Positions 34,660-45,499 of a DNA stretch of 64,000 nt are shown here, one piece after another. How positions within the stretch are numbered: position 1 is the first letter of the stretch; each line of letters starts with the position of its first letter. Below the pieces are notes generated by a model. The model did not search any database. It saw only the letters and a program-made list of their open reading frames with translations, and was not told the origin of the DNA. Source of the DNA: Prescottella defluvii. Its GTDB lineage: Bacteria; Actinomycetota; Actinomycetes; Mycobacteriales; Mycobacteriaceae. The position numbers were made by a program, and so were the translations under genes. The stretch covers positions 124,001 through 188,000 of the forward strand of contig NZ_JPOC01000008.1 of the NCBI RefSeq assembly GCF_000738775.1, in the 5' to 3' direction.

Positions 34660-35640
34660 GACGTCGTCGCTCACCCCGAGGTCGTCGCACAGGCGGCGGA
34701 TCGCACTGCAGTCCTGCACCAACTGCTGCCGGCCGGCCTCGTGGGCAGCATCGGCCACCATCGCCGGGCCGCCTCGGACGTTCTCCGCCTCCATCACCGC
34801 CGTCCACGTCGCGAAGTCGTTGGCGCGGAACGCCTCGAGTCCGTCGGCCAACCCGGCGAGCAGGATCCGCCGGTCGTCGCCGTCGAGACGCTCGAACACG
34901 ATCTTCAACAGTTCCCCGGCGATCGACGAGTGGCAGTACTCGTCCCGCCGGTGCAGCACCACCGTCGCCCGGTTGACCGGTTGCACGTTGTCGTCGTCGG
35001 TCATCAACCCAAGATACGCACTGATCGAGGTCTCCGCGACGGTCGTGAACGCCAGGCTCACCAGCGCCGACTCCCGGGCGGTGTCCGCGGCGGCGACGGC
35101 CGCGTGATGCCGGCGCACGGTGGGCCCGTACGGAAGTCGGCCCTCGGTCAGCTGCCAGCCCCGACGCCGCCGGGTCAGTGCGCTCGCATTGAGGTGCATC
35201 AGCGTGTGGTACTGCTCGTCGACCATCGCCTGCAGCGTCGCGACTGTGAGGGTGTCGCCCAGTCCGGTCCCGAACGCGTCCTGCGACAGCAGCCGGAAGC
35301 CCGGATTGACCACGTACTGTTCGACGTCCATCACGTTCTTGTTGTAGGCGATCCACGCCCAGGCCAGGATCCGGCCGCGGGTGGGCTCGTCCAGACCGCG
35401 GAACCGGTCGTGGTCGTGGAACGGGAGCAACGCCTCGGGGTAGTCCGCCTTGGCCGGGTCGAACAGCTCGTCCAGGTCGGGTTCGGGTCGCTTCACCGTC
35501 GCCCGCCGCGGCCAACTCCCGGCCAGGCTCTCGATGATCGCGCTCTCGACCGGGTCCGACGGATCGAACGGCGGCAGCGACGGCAGTCGCAGCAGCGTCT
35601 CGTGGTCGGCGGCCTCGTCGCCGAACGGGTTGTCGGTCAC
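34645..35640 (-). CDS. AurF-type diiron arylamine N-oxygenase
   Basis: A protein of 331 aa from a GTG start that overlaps the papC stop by 4 bases. The seven iron ligands of AurF are all present in the right order and spacing: Glu107 (MDVEQ), Glu142 and His145 (DEQYH), Glu203 (VAETS), and His230, Glu234 and His237 (HRRDEYCH). From memory the AurF ligands are Glu101, Glu136, His139, Glu196, His223, Glu227 and His230. The family (AurF, CmlI, the obafluorin enzyme) oxidises aryl amines to hydroxylamines or nitro groups using a peroxo-diiron centre. Coupling to papC, papA and papB indicates the substrate is 4-aminophenylpyruvate, 4-aminophenylalanine or a peptide carrying it. Whether oxidation stops at hydroxylamine or goes to nitro cannot be read. 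Confidence 0.88.
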   Translation of the reverse strand: MTDNPFGDEAADHETLLRLPSLPPFDPSDPVESAIIESLAGSWPRRATVKRPEPDLDELFDPAKADYPEALLPFHDHDRFRGLDEPTRGRILAWAWIAYNKNVMDVEQYVVNPGFRLLSQDAFGTGLGDTLTVATLQAMVDEQYHTLMHLNASALTRRRRGWQLTEGRLPYGPTVRRHHAAVAAADTARESALVSLAFTTVAETSISAYLGLMTDDDNVQPVNRATVVLHRRDEYCHSSIAGELLKIVFERLDGDDRRILLAGLADGLEAFRANDFATWTAVMEAENVRGGPAMVADAAHEAGRQQLVQDCSAIRRLCDDLGVSDDVPYRW

Positions 35641-36565
35641 CGCGTCCCCCCGTTCCCGTGCGGCGGTTCACGCAGCCCCGCGAAGAGGTCCGCGCACAGT
35701 CGCCGATAGTCCTCGACCCGATCCCCGAGGGGGCCGACGGCGTCGGCCATGAGGACCCCGAAGTCCCGCTCGTCACCGCGGTCGACCACCTCCGACAGCC
35801 GGGACAGCCCGGATGCCAGCGCCGCCCGCGCCCGGGCGGCGGACGGATTGCCCGCCTGTACATCGTGGTAGACCTCCGGCGCCCCGGACCCGACACGCGC
35901 GAGCAGCGCCAGCAACGTCGTGTGCGGCGGCGGCGCGAGCGCGGCCGCCGTGCCCGGGTCGACGCCCAATTCGGCCAACGCCAGCCCGAACGCCAGCACA
36001 CCCGCGTGCGTCAGCGCCTGCGTCGCCGCCGCGACCCGGTCGTGTTCGTCGGCACTGACCCGGACCACCCGGGCGCCCCAGTCGCCGACCGTGCCCAGGA
36101 ACCGGTCCACCGCCGGCGCGGGCCGATGGATCACCGCGGCCACCGGCCGTCCCGCCATCCCCAACCCGGGTGCGAACATCGGATTGATCCCCACCGCAGA
36201 CCATCCCGGCCCGGCGTCGAGCAGCACCCGGTGGATCCGTGTCTTCACCGACAGCGTCTCGACCAGCAGAGCACCCGGCCGCAGGATCCGGCTCAGCGTG
36301 GGCACCGCCGCGATCGCGACCTGTTCGGGCACCGCCAGCACCACCGTGTCGGCGCCGGCGAGCACCCCGCGCACCGCCGCGTCCGGCGCGATCACGTCCC
36401 CGGTGACCCGGCCCGCGTCGTCGCCCGGACCGGTCTCGTCGGCCCGGTCGACGACCGTGACGTGGCCGTCGCCGCCGGCGCGCAGCAGCGCCACCAGCAT
36501 CGACCCGACCGCACCGCCGCCGCCCACGACCGCGAGACGGCCGGTCACCCGGTCCACCGGCGCCG

Positions 36566-36569
<4 letters not shown>
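35637..36569 (-). CDS. papC: 4-amino-4-deoxyprephenate dehydrogenase (TyrA-like)
   Basis: A protein of 310 aa. The Rossmann motif VVGGGGAVGSML is near residue 14, followed by DTVVLAVPEQVA and GINPMFAPG, as in prephenate dehydrogenases, then a helical dimerisation domain. In the pap pathway this enzyme oxidatively decarboxylates 4-amino-4-deoxyprephenate to 4-aminophenylpyruvate with NAD+. Context makes PapC/CmlC the best call over a plain TyrA: it is coupled by 4-base overlaps both to the aminodeoxychorismate synthase upstream (ATGA) and to the N-oxygenase downstream (GTGA). Its 310 aa is in the PapC range. No aminotransferase is in the operon, so conversion to 4-aminophenylalanine would need a general aromatic aminotransferase. 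Confidence 0.8.
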
Positions 36570-38764
<2,195 letters not shown>

Positions 38765-38771
38765 GGCGCCG

Positions 38772-39143
38772 TCAGCTCGTTACCCGGTTCGCGTCGCCGT
38801 CCGCCCCGATGACGACGTCCTCGACGCGGCACGTCTCGCCGATCATCAGGTCGTACAGTCGGCGGAGGAACTCCGGTGACAACCCGTTCGCGTGAGCGAA
38901 CTCGGCGGCCCGCGCCTGCACCAGGTCAACGCGACTCGGCTGCATCATCGGAATTCCCTGGTGGCGCTTGACCTCGGCGATCCGGACACACACGTCGACC
39001 CGGTCACGGATGTCCTCGAGCAGTCGGCGGTCGATGGCGTCGAGTTCGGCTCGCAACTGCACCAGTCCCGGCTGGTCGGTAGCGATCCGCCCCGGGTGTA
39101 TCCCTGCGGTGTCGGCTCTCTCCGAGCCGTTGGTGTCGTCCAT
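38772..39143 (-). CDS. papB: 4-amino-4-deoxychorismate mutase (chorismate mutase fold)
   Basis: A protein of 123 aa. It has the all-helical AroQ fold: LRAELDAIDRRLLEDIRDRVDVCVRIAEVK for helix 1, then QPSRVDLVQARA, then FLRRLYDLMIGETCRVED. The active-site Arg in helix 1, the Lys of EVKR and the Arg of QPSR are in place. In PapB/CmlD this fold rearranges 4-amino-4-deoxychorismate to the aminoprephenate. It is the first gene of the operon and ends 7 bases before the papA start. An ordinary chorismate mutase cannot be excluded from sequence alone, but the gene order papB-papA-papC-N-oxygenase strongly favours the amino version. Confidence 0.82.
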   Translation of the reverse strand: MDDTNGSERADTAGIHPGRIATDQPGLVQLRAELDAIDRRLLEDIRDRVDVCVRIAEVKRHQGIPMMQPSRVDLVQARAAEFAHANGLSPEFLRRLYDLMIGETCRVEDVVIGADGDANRVTS

Positions 39144-39602
39144 GCGCCACCTCGCCTTACGTCTGTGGGACCGGCGCGGTAGTTCTTCGAGCCATCGCGT
39201 CAGCCGATTCCGCTAGCTGTGTGCGTTCCCTTCATGATGGCACGGGGGACAGAGCGAGGCGAATCCTTACCGCATATCGGATGGCGGTCCGGTGGGTCAT
39301 CGAACAGTTCGGTGACGGTGCGGTCACGACCTGCTCCGTTGTTTCCGGATCCGATTGCGCCGCGCCCGCCCGTGCTGTATCCGGACGACGAATACTGCCG
39401 TCGCACAATGTCGTTCACCGGATTCCCGTGCCGCGCCGGGAGGTTCGCTTAGGCTGAGTCGCCGACCGGTCGAATGACCACGGCGGGAGCATATTTCGGC
39501 ATTCGGGGAAACACCCGGAAACTCCCACAAAACACAATTCGGCAATAACGCACAATTCGAGAATGGAGTCCGGGGATCTCGGGACTCCGGGGGAGGATAT
39601 CG
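39144..39602. other. Divergent intergenic region between papB and the lipase gene
   Basis: These 459 bases must carry the promoters for both the pap operon (minus) and the lipase (plus). Short open frames occur on both strands, but none has a convincing ribosome site or protein-like composition. On the lipase side there is a direct repeat (CACAATTCG twice, 18 bases apart) and a 7-bp hairpin (GGAGTCC/GGACTCC, 39565-39588) just before the ribosome site. I see no clear -10/-35 pair for papB. Confidence 0.5.
39533..39559 (+). promoter_or_regulatory. Direct repeat upstream of the lipase gene
   Basis: CACAATTCG occurs at 39533-39541 and 39551-39559, an 18-base period. A partial third copy (GCACAATGTCG) lies near 39405. 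The arrangement suggests side-by-side binding of a regulator. It lies 44-70 bases before the lipase ATG, where it could overlap a promoter. Confidence 0.3.
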
Positions 39603-40859
39603 ATGCCGTTCCTGGCACGCCCGCCACAATCACCACCGTCCCGGACGCGGTCCGCCGCGGCCCGCGGCCTCGTGTTCGCCGCGGCCCTCGCGATCGGCTG
39701 CGTGAGCGTCGTCGCGCCGACGACGGTCTCGGCGTCACCGATCTATCCGGTCGCCGACCCCGACCCCTTCTACAGTCAGCAGGACGCCACGAACGGCACG
39801 ATCCCCGGGGACGTCCTCGCCGTCCGCCGCATGCCGCCGCTGCCGCAGTTCCCGAACACGTCGGTGTGGCAGATCAAGTTCCGATCGACGAACTCCGCGA
39901 ACCGGCCGATCGCCGCCGTCACCACCGTCCTCGCACCGGAGGGCAAGCAACCCGACGGCCCCCTGCTGTCACTCCAGCACATCATCAACGCCCTCGGCGC
40001 GACCTGCGCCCCGTCGCGGGCGCTCTACACCGCCGATCCCAACCTGATGATCCGCGAGGCACCGGCCCTCAACGTCGCACTCGCCCGCGGTTGGACCGTC
40101 GCCCTACCCGACCACTTGGGCCCCACCAGTGCGTACGGCGCGGCTCGCCTGGGCGGGCAGATCACCCTCGACGGAGTCCGCGCGGCGCAGCGCGTGCCAG
40201 AGCTGGGACTGGCCGGAAGCCCGATCGGCCTGGCGGGGTACTCCGGCGGGGCGATGGCCACCTCGTTCGCCGCGGCGCTCGCCCCCTCGTACGCGCCCGA
40301 ACTCGACATCGTCGGGGTCGCCTCCGGTGGGGCGCCGATGAACATCGGCAAGATGGCACAGGCGCTGGGCACCACCCCCCACCCCGCATTCGGGCTGGCA
40401 CTCGCGGCCGCGATCGGGCTCGAACGGGAGTACCCGGACCTGCTGCCCATCAGCGCCCAACTCAACGACAAGGGGATCGCGATGCGCAACGCGGTCGCCG
40501 ACGCCTGCACCAACGACATCCTCACCACCGGCGCAGGACACAGCGCAGCGGAGATCTCCCGGGCCACCGACCTGCTCACCAGCCCGGCCGCCGCGGCGGT
40601 ACTCGCCGACAACAGCGTCGAGCAGTATCCGGGCGTGCCCACCGCGCCGCTGTACGAATGGCACAGCCCCACCGACGCGCTGATCCCCGTCGACTCGATC
40701 GTCGCGACCGTGCAGCGGTACTGCCGGGCCGGCGCGAGGGTCGAATCGGAGTTGTTCCCGAGCCCGGACCATCTCACCACCGCGGTACTGGGGGCGCCGC
40801 GAGCCCTGGACTACCTCGACGCCCGGTTCCGCGGGGAACCCGCACCGAGCAACTGCTGA
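39603..40859 (+). CDS. Secreted lipase/esterase, LIP (secretory lipase) family
   Basis: A protein of 418 aa with a signal peptide (Arg-rich start, core LVFAAALAIGCVSVV, cleavage near VSASP). The alpha/beta-hydrolase nucleophile is in GYSGGA (IGLAGYSGGAMATS). Later motifs are EWHSPTDALIPV, which holds the acid Asp, and PSPDHLTT with the His near the C-terminus, giving a Ser-Asp-His triad. The family hydrolyses acylglycerols and other esters outside the cell; mycolata carry several copies. GGGGAGGAT precedes the ATG. Four Cys could form disulfides. It is divergent from papB and ends 72 bases before a strong hairpin. A link to the peptide pathway is not indicated. Confidence 0.88.
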   Translation: MPFLARPPQSPPSRTRSAAARGLVFAAALAIGCVSVVAPTTVSASPIYPVADPDPFYSQQDATNGTIPGDVLAVRRMPPLPQFPNTSVWQIKFRSTNSANRPIAAVTTVLAPEGKQPDGPLLSLQHIINALGATCAPSRALYTADPNLMIREAPALNVALARGWTVALPDHLGPTSAYGAARLGGQITLDGVRAAQRVPELGLAGSPIGLAGYSGGAMATSFAAALAPSYAPELDIVGVASGGAPMNIGKMAQALGTTPHPAFGLALAAAIGLEREYPDLLPISAQLNDKGIAMRNAVADACTNDILTTGAGHSAAEISRATDLLTSPAAAAVLADNSVEQYPGVPTAPLYEWHSPTDALIPVDSIVATVQRYCRAGARVESELFPSPDHLTTAVLGAPRALDYLDARFRGEPAPSNC

Positions 40860-40930
40860 TCGGGCGTTTCCACCGGGAAACACGTCCGTCCGGGTCGGGG
40901 CGCCCCGTACACCGCGGCCGGAACGGACAG

Positions 40931-40965
40931 CGGCGCCGTCACGGAAGATTTCCGTGACGGCGCCG
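40931..40965. terminator. Perfect 16-bp bidirectional terminator hairpin
   Basis: CGGCGCCGTCACGGAA pairs perfectly with TTCCGTGACGGCGCCG around a GAT loop, midway between the convergent lipase and rbpA genes. The symmetry and location fit termination of both transcripts. Confidence 0.85.
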
Positions 40966-40987
40966 CCGAAGTGTTCGTGCTAGCGGA

Positions 40988-41326
40988 CTATGCGCCGCGT
41001 CGCTTCGCCTTGAGCAGGTCCAGGCGCTCCTTGAGCAGTTCCTCGAGCTCCTCCACCGAACGACGCTCCAGCAGCATGTCCCAGTGGGTGCGCGGGGGCT
41101 TGACCTTCTTCGCCTCGGGCGCGGTGCCCTCCAGCAGGGTGCCCTCGAGGCCGTTCTTGCACATCCAGGTGCCGGGGATCTCGGCCTCGTCGGCGAACGG
41201 GACGTCGAACTCCTCACCGTTGTCACACCGGTAACGAGCCATACGACGGGGCGCCAGATCGTGGTCGCGGTCGGTCTCGTAGCTCACCGCACCGAGTCGG
41301 CTGCCTCGAAGTACTCGATCTGCCAT
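40988..41326 (-). CDS. rbpA: RNA polymerase-binding protein RbpA
   Basis: A protein of 112 aa beginning MADRVLRGSRLGAVSYETD, the highly conserved RbpA N-terminus. The core domain with YRCDNGEEF and the sigma-interacting C-terminal helix (THWDMLLERRSVEELEELLKERL) follow. RbpA is an essential actinobacterial factor that stabilises the open complex and helps housekeeping sigma binding. I start at 41326, not at an upstream in-frame ATG, because this gives the family N-terminus and has GGAGAGGACA in front. In M. tuberculosis rbpA (Rv2050) is convergent with the ppm1/lnt gene. Here the same orientation holds, but 36 kb lies between. Confidence 0.95.
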   Translation of the reverse strand: MADRVLRGSRLGAVSYETDRDHDLAPRRMARYRCDNGEEFDVPFADEAEIPGTWMCKNGLEGTLLEGTAPEAKKVKPPRTHWDMLLERRSVEELEELLKERLDLLKAKRRGA

Positions 41327-41498
41327 GGGGTGTCCTCTCCTCGTTCTTCCGCCGCGCCAGCTCGCCTGCAATGGCGCACCGAGCGTTCACAACCCTCTAC
41401 AACGTCCCGGAATCCCGAAACGTTCCCGAGCCTCACGTGAATGCAACCGCCCCATCTTACCGGGAAGGCCTGCAGGGCCCGCAGTAAGGTGTGCGTCC

Positions 41499-41831
41499 AT
41501 GGCCGTAGCTTCCCGAAGACCCGAATCCTGCGTGTGGTGCGGCCGCGCGGTGGCCCCCGCAGGAATCGGACGCCGCCGCCGATACTGCCGCCAATCGTGC
41601 CGCCAGCGCGCCTACGAGCAGCGCAACGCCGTCAAGGGCACATCCATTCCGACCGACGCGGTCGTCCTGACCACGGACGAGGCCTCGGCCCTGTCCGACC
41701 GGATGTTCGAGTTACGGTGCGCGGCGGAGGATGTCGCCACGGCCGTCGCCGAGGACGCCGATCGGACCGAACTCGGCGCGCTCGCCGACCGGTTGGTCGC
41801 GATGGCGCGGGCCGCCGAACGTTTCCGCTGA
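41499..41831 (+). CDS. Small zinc-ribbon-like conserved protein
   Basis: A protein of 110 aa. The N-terminus has CVWCGRAV followed by RRRRYCRQSCRQRAYEQRNA, a CxxC-x17-CxxxC pattern that probably binds zinc and is followed by a basic helix. The C-terminal half is acidic and helical (DEASALSDRMFELRCAAEDVA). This layout is seen in short actinobacterial proteins encoded next to rbpA, and a small conserved gene (Rv2049c) holds the equivalent place in M. tuberculosis as I recall. A nucleic-acid-binding role is a guess from the basic Cys motif. It diverges from rbpA across about 170 bases. Confidence 0.7.
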   Translation: MAVASRRPESCVWCGRAVAPAGIGRRRRYCRQSCRQRAYEQRNAVKGTSIPTDAVVLTTDEASALSDRMFELRCAAEDVATAVAEDADRTELGALADRLVAMARAAERFR

Positions 41832-41895
41832 CCCCGCGCGGCCACCCGCACTACCGTGGAGGGTGCCAGCGTGGAGTGGACCGAAAGGAACCGTC

Positions 41896-42066
41896 ATGAC
41901 GACCCCGGAGCACCAGCCACACGACCCGAGCGATCACCCGCACGTCCACGGCAAGGACTGCGGCCACGAGACCGTCCAGCACGGCGACCACGTCGACTAC
42001 CTTCACGACGGCCATCGCCACGCCGAACACGAAGGCCACTACGACGAGCACGGCGAGGCCGGCTGA
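41896..42066 (+). CDS. Histidine-rich small peptide, probable metal-binding
   Basis: A protein of 56 aa with 14 His and one Cys, arranged as HPHVHGKDCGH, HGDH, LHDGHRH and EHEGHYDEH. The composition is like the His-rich loops of zinc transporters and metal-storage peptides. It has no signal peptide or membrane helix, so it should be cytosolic. AAAGGAA lies before the ATG. It is followed within 5 bases by the phosphotransferase/kinase gene and probably shares its transcript. Function is inferred from composition only. Confidence 0.7.
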   Translation: MTTPEHQPHDPSDHPHVHGKDCGHETVQHGDHVDYLHDGHRHAEHEGHYDEHGEAG

Positions 42067-42071
42067 CCTCG

Positions 42072-43568
42072 TTGGACCCCGCACCGGATCGGCCCTTCGC
42101 CGCACTACGGGAGACGCACTCCGGGGTGGTGATCCTCCTCGGCGACCGCGTGTACAAGTCCAAGAAGCCGATCCGCACGGAGTTCCTCGACTTCCGCACC
42201 CGCGCCGCCCGCCGCACGGCGTGTGACCGCGAGGTGGAGTTGAATCGCCGGCTCGCCCCCGACGTGTACCTCGGCGTGTCCGAACTCGGCGACCCGGGCG
42301 GCGGCGACGGGGAGCCGCTGGTGGTGATGCGGCGGATGCCCGACCCGGCACGGCTGTCGACGATCGTGGCCGCCACCGCACCGGACTCCGTGCCGTCCGC
42401 GGTGCACGCGCAGATCGACGCGATCGCCGAGATCGTCGCCGACTTCCACCGCGGCGCCGATCGCGGGCCCACGATCGACCGCGAGGGCACCGCCGACGCG
42501 GTGCGGCGGCGGTGGCACGACAACATCCGCGAGACACGCCAGCTCGACCAGAGCGTTCTCGCCGCGGATCGGCTCGACCGCCTCCGACGTGCCGTCGACC
42601 GGTACCTGGACGGGCGCGGGCCGCTGTTCGCTGCCCGGATCGCCGAACGTCGCATCGTCGACGGGCACGCCGACCTGCTCGCCGACGACATCTTCTGTCT
42701 CGCCGACGGCCCCCGCATCCTGGACTGTCTCGAGTTCGACGACAGGCTCCGCTACGTCGACGGACTCGATGACACGGCCTGCCTCGCAATGGATCTCGAA
42801 TTCCTCGGCTACCCGGAGCTCGGGACACGCCTGCTCCGGCGCTACACCTCGCGGATCGGTGACACCGCGCCGGCGTCGCTCGAGCACCACTACATCGCCT
42901 ACCGCGCGTTCATGCGCGCCAAGGTCGACTGCGTGCGATACCTCCAGGGGCGCGACGACTCCGCGCAGGACGCCCGCCGCCACCTCGCGCTCGCCGAATC
43001 GCACCTCGCCCGCGGTGCGGTTCGCCTCGCGCTCGTCGGTGGTGTCCCCGCGACCGGAAAATCGACCGTGGCATCCCGCCTGGCCGACGCGACCGGCGCC
43101 GTGCTGGTGTCGAGCGACCGGATCCGGCGGGAAATCTTCGCCGACGACCGCGCCGCGAGGCCGTCCGCCGGCTACCGCACCGGCCGCTACTCCCCGGAAT
43201 CGACCGCGCTCGTCTACGCGACGATGCTCGACCACGCCATGCAGGCACTGAACCACGGCCGGTCGGTCGTGCTCGACGCCTCGTGGAGCGACGAGACGCT
43301 GCGCCGACACGCCTCCGAAACGGCCACCCGGGCCCACGCCGACCTGCTGTCACTGCGGTGCACCGTGCCCGCCGACGTCGCCGCCGCCCGGCTGCGGGAG
43401 CGGGCCGCCGCCCGTCGGGACCCCGACTCGGAGGCCACGCCCGCGGTGGCGACCGCGATGGCCGCCGACCTCGACCCGTGGCCCGGTGTCACCGACATCG
43501 ACACCACCGGAACCGTCGAGCACTCCGTCCGGATCGCCCTCGACCGGTGGGCCGCCGACCCCGACTAG
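42072..43568 (+). CDS. Phosphotransferase-like domain fused to an AAA/zeta-toxin-type P-loop kinase
   Basis: A protein of 498 aa. The N-terminal part (about 1-310) is an aminoglycoside-phosphotransferase-like fold, with GDRVYKSKKP for the nucleotide Lys and IVDGHADLLADDIF plus ILDCLEFDDRLRYVDGLDD for the catalytic and metal region. The C-terminal part has a Walker A motif (GGVPATGKST, about residue 322) and a kinase-like LVSSDRIRREIF. Such fusions are found next to universal stress genes in mycobacteria and have no established substrate. I chose the TTG at 42072 because the conserved region ALRETHSGVVILLGDRVYK begins soon after and no ATG/GTG upstream fits. The stop overlaps the convergent nitroreductase by 4 bases. 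Confidence 0.8.
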   Translation: MDPAPDRPFAALRETHSGVVILLGDRVYKSKKPIRTEFLDFRTRAARRTACDREVELNRRLAPDVYLGVSELGDPGGGDGEPLVVMRRMPDPARLSTIVAATAPDSVPSAVHAQIDAIAEIVADFHRGADRGPTIDREGTADAVRRRWHDNIRETRQLDQSVLAADRLDRLRRAVDRYLDGRGPLFAARIAERRIVDGHADLLADDIFCLADGPRILDCLEFDDRLRYVDGLDDTACLAMDLEFLGYPELGTRLLRRYTSRIGDTAPASLEHHYIAYRAFMRAKVDCVRYLQGRDDSAQDARRHLALAESHLARGAVRLALVGGVPATGKSTVASRLADATGAVLVSSDRIRREIFADDRAARPSAGYRTGRYSPESTALVYATMLDHAMQALNHGRSVVLDASWSDETLRRHASETATRAHADLLSLRCTVPADVAAARLRERAAARRDPDSEATPAVATAMAADLDPWPGVTDIDTTGTVEHSVRIALDRWAADPD

Positions 43569-44533
43569 ACGCCCGCGTCACGCCACACGTCGTCGAGGCG
43601 ACGCCGACCGGTTCTCTGCACCACGACGCCGCCCGCCGACGGTTCCCCGATCCGCACCACCACCTGCGGGAACCGGGTCCCACGCCCGCGCGACCCCGCG
43701 GCCGCCCGCACCATCTCGCGGCTCGCCGCGATCTCCGTCAGGTGCGTCAGCGAACACGTCGCCAGACCCCGCACCGTCGCGTCGAGCAGCAACTCCGACA
43801 GCGCCTCACCGCACCGCAGCCAGTCCAACCGGGTGTCCGACTCGGTGCCGAGCACCGCCAACGCCGCCCGGTCCGGACCGGAACCCGACTCCAGCGTGCC
43901 GTGAGGAAAACGGCGCGCCACCTCCACGACCCCGTCGTCGGGCAGCGCACCGGTCGGCACACCGACGACCTCGTCGGAGTGGCCGGTCCACCAGAACAAC
44001 TCGGCGTGATAGGCCGCGTCGTGCCGGCGCAGCGCCGCACTCACCCGGGTCGCCTCCGCCAACCGGCTCGGCCCGTCCGCCCCGAGCACCGTCATCGACA
44101 CCGCATGCCGGCCGACGACACCGTCGAGCCCGGCCAGGGCGGCGGACGCCGGCGGACCGAACACACGACGGTCCGTCCACCGCCCCTCGACCACGGCACA
44201 CAACGCCCGGGACCGGTCCGACGCACCGCCCGGCACGAACGCCACCGACGCCAGCAGCAGCGGATTCCCCGGATCCGGGAGACGCTCGATCCGCACCCCG
44301 AACCCGTGCGCGGCGACCGACACCTCGAGATGATGCAGCATCGCACCGCAACTGATCACCATCTGCCGGGCCGACGGATCCACGACCGGCAGCGCACGGG
44401 TGCGGTCGGCATGCAGTTCCAGGCTGCCGCAGCTGAAAACCCACGACCACGGCTGACTGTTGTGCAGGGACGGTGCCCGGCGCGCAGCCGACACCGCGTC
44501 GCGGATCGCGTCGGGAGCCGTGCGAGCGGCCAT
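43565..44533 (-). CDS. Acg-type nitroreductase-like protein
   Basis: A protein of 322 aa. The N-terminus has RRAPSLHNSQPWSW, the hallmark of the Acg subgroup of nitroreductase-fold proteins, and the C-terminal half has FPQVVVRIGEP. In M. tuberculosis Acg (Rv2032) is one of the most strongly DosR-induced dormancy genes; it binds flavin but lacks classical nitroreductase activity, as I recall. The start at 44533 gives the usual N-terminus; an upstream ATG at 44578 would add 15 residues. Neighbouring universal stress genes support a hypoxia or stress role. No complete DosR box was found. Confidence 0.83.
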   Translation of the reverse strand: MAARTAPDAIRDAVSAARRAPSLHNSQPWSWVFSCGSLELHADRTRALPVVDPSARQMVISCGAMLHHLEVSVAAHGFGVRIERLPDPGNPLLLASVAFVPGGASDRSRALCAVVEGRWTDRRVFGPPASAALAGLDGVVGRHAVSMTVLGADGPSRLAEATRVSAALRRHDAAYHAELFWWTGHSDEVVGVPTGALPDDGVVEVARRFPHGTLESGSGPDRAALAVLGTESDTRLDWLRCGEALSELLLDATVRGLATCSLTHLTEIAASREMVRAAAGSRGRGTRFPQVVVRIGEPSAGGVVVQRTGRRRLDDVWRDAGV

Positions 44534-44641
44534 GACCACAGTGTCGTCCCGCACGAACCGGGCGGCAAGACACCGCAAACAGCTGTGCCGCCCGGACCGC
44601 CCGGTGTTAGCTGGGACGAGAGCCGATTCGAAGGAGACCCG

Positions 44642-45499
44642 ATGCGCAGCACCCCGATCGTCGTCGGCGTCGACGGCTCCGCCAGTGCACGCGACGCGGT
44701 GTGCTGGGCCGCTCAGGAAGCCGCGATCCGTGGCGACACGCTGACCCTGGTCACCAGCGTCAGCGCGGGCGGGATCGGGATGTCGTCACCGTTCACCGAC
44801 GACCTGCGCCTCGCCGGCGACCGCGCCCTGGCCGACGCCGTCGCGCTGGTGGACGCGACCACCGGAACGGCCGTCGACACCATCACCGAAACGGTGAACC
44901 TGACCCCGGTGCACGCACTGATGGAACACGACGCGACCGCACGGATGATCGTGCTCGGCACCCGCGGGCTGGGGGAGTTCACCGGGGGACTGATCGGCTC
45001 GGTGACCTCCGCCGTCGTCCACCACGCCACCTGCCCGGTCGTCGTCGTCGCGGGCTGGCCCCGTCCCGGAGAACCCGACTTCGACGGCCCCGTCGTCCTG
45101 GGAGTCGACGGCACCGCTGCCAGCGACCCGGCCACCGACGCGGCCTTCGAGGAAGCGTCCCTGCACCGCGCCGGCCTCCTCGCCCTGCACGCCTGGTCCG
45201 ATCGTGACGTCCTGGCCGGCCCGGACACCGCCGAATGGGCCGAGATCGCCGCCGCCGAACAGGCCGCCCTCACCGAACGGCTCGCGCCGTGGCGGGACCG
45301 GTACCCGGATGTCGCGGTGCGGCAGGTGATCGTGCGGGACCGCCCGGCCCGCAACCTGCTCATGTACGGCGCCGGCGCCCGACTGATCGTCGTCGGCACC
45401 CGCGGCCGCGGCGGGTTCCGCAGCTTGACGCTCGGATCGACCAGCGCCGCGCTGCTGCGCACCGTCTCCCTGCCTCTGATGGTGGTCCGGTCCCGCTGA
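44642..45499 (+). CDS. Universal stress protein, tandem UspA domains
   Basis: A protein of 285 aa made of two UspA domains (about 1-140 and 148-285). Both begin with the VVGVDGS or VLGVDGT strand and end with ATP-loop motifs: GTRGLGEFTGGLIGSVT and GTRGRGGFRSLTLGSTS, fitting GxxGx9G(S/T). The double-domain ATP-binding form is the mycobacterial DosR-regulon type (Rv2623-like). AAGGAG precedes the ATG. It is divergent from the Acg gene across 108 bases and abuts the next, convergent USP gene without a gap. TGGGAC 26 bases upstream could be half of a DosR site, but its partner half is missing. Confidence 0.88.
   Translation: MRSTPIVVGVDGSASARDAVCWAAQEAAIRGDTLTLVTSVSAGGIGMSSPFTDDLRLAGDRALADAVALVDATTGTAVDTITETVNLTPVHALMEHDATARMIVLGTRGLGEFTGGLIGSVTSAVVHHATCPVVVVAGWPRPGEPDFDGPVVLGVDGTAASDPATDAAFEEASLHRAGLLALHAWSDRDVLAGPDTAEWAEIAAAEQAALTERLAPWRDRYPDVAVRQVIVRDRPARNLLMYGAGARLIVVGTRGRGGFRSLTLGSTSAALLRTVSLPLMVVRSR

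Noticed and set aside
44534-44641. DosR box between the Acg-type gene and the universal stress gene
   Set aside because: Only a GGGAC half-site is visible; the matching GTCCC half at the right spacing is missing, so it is not listed as a site.
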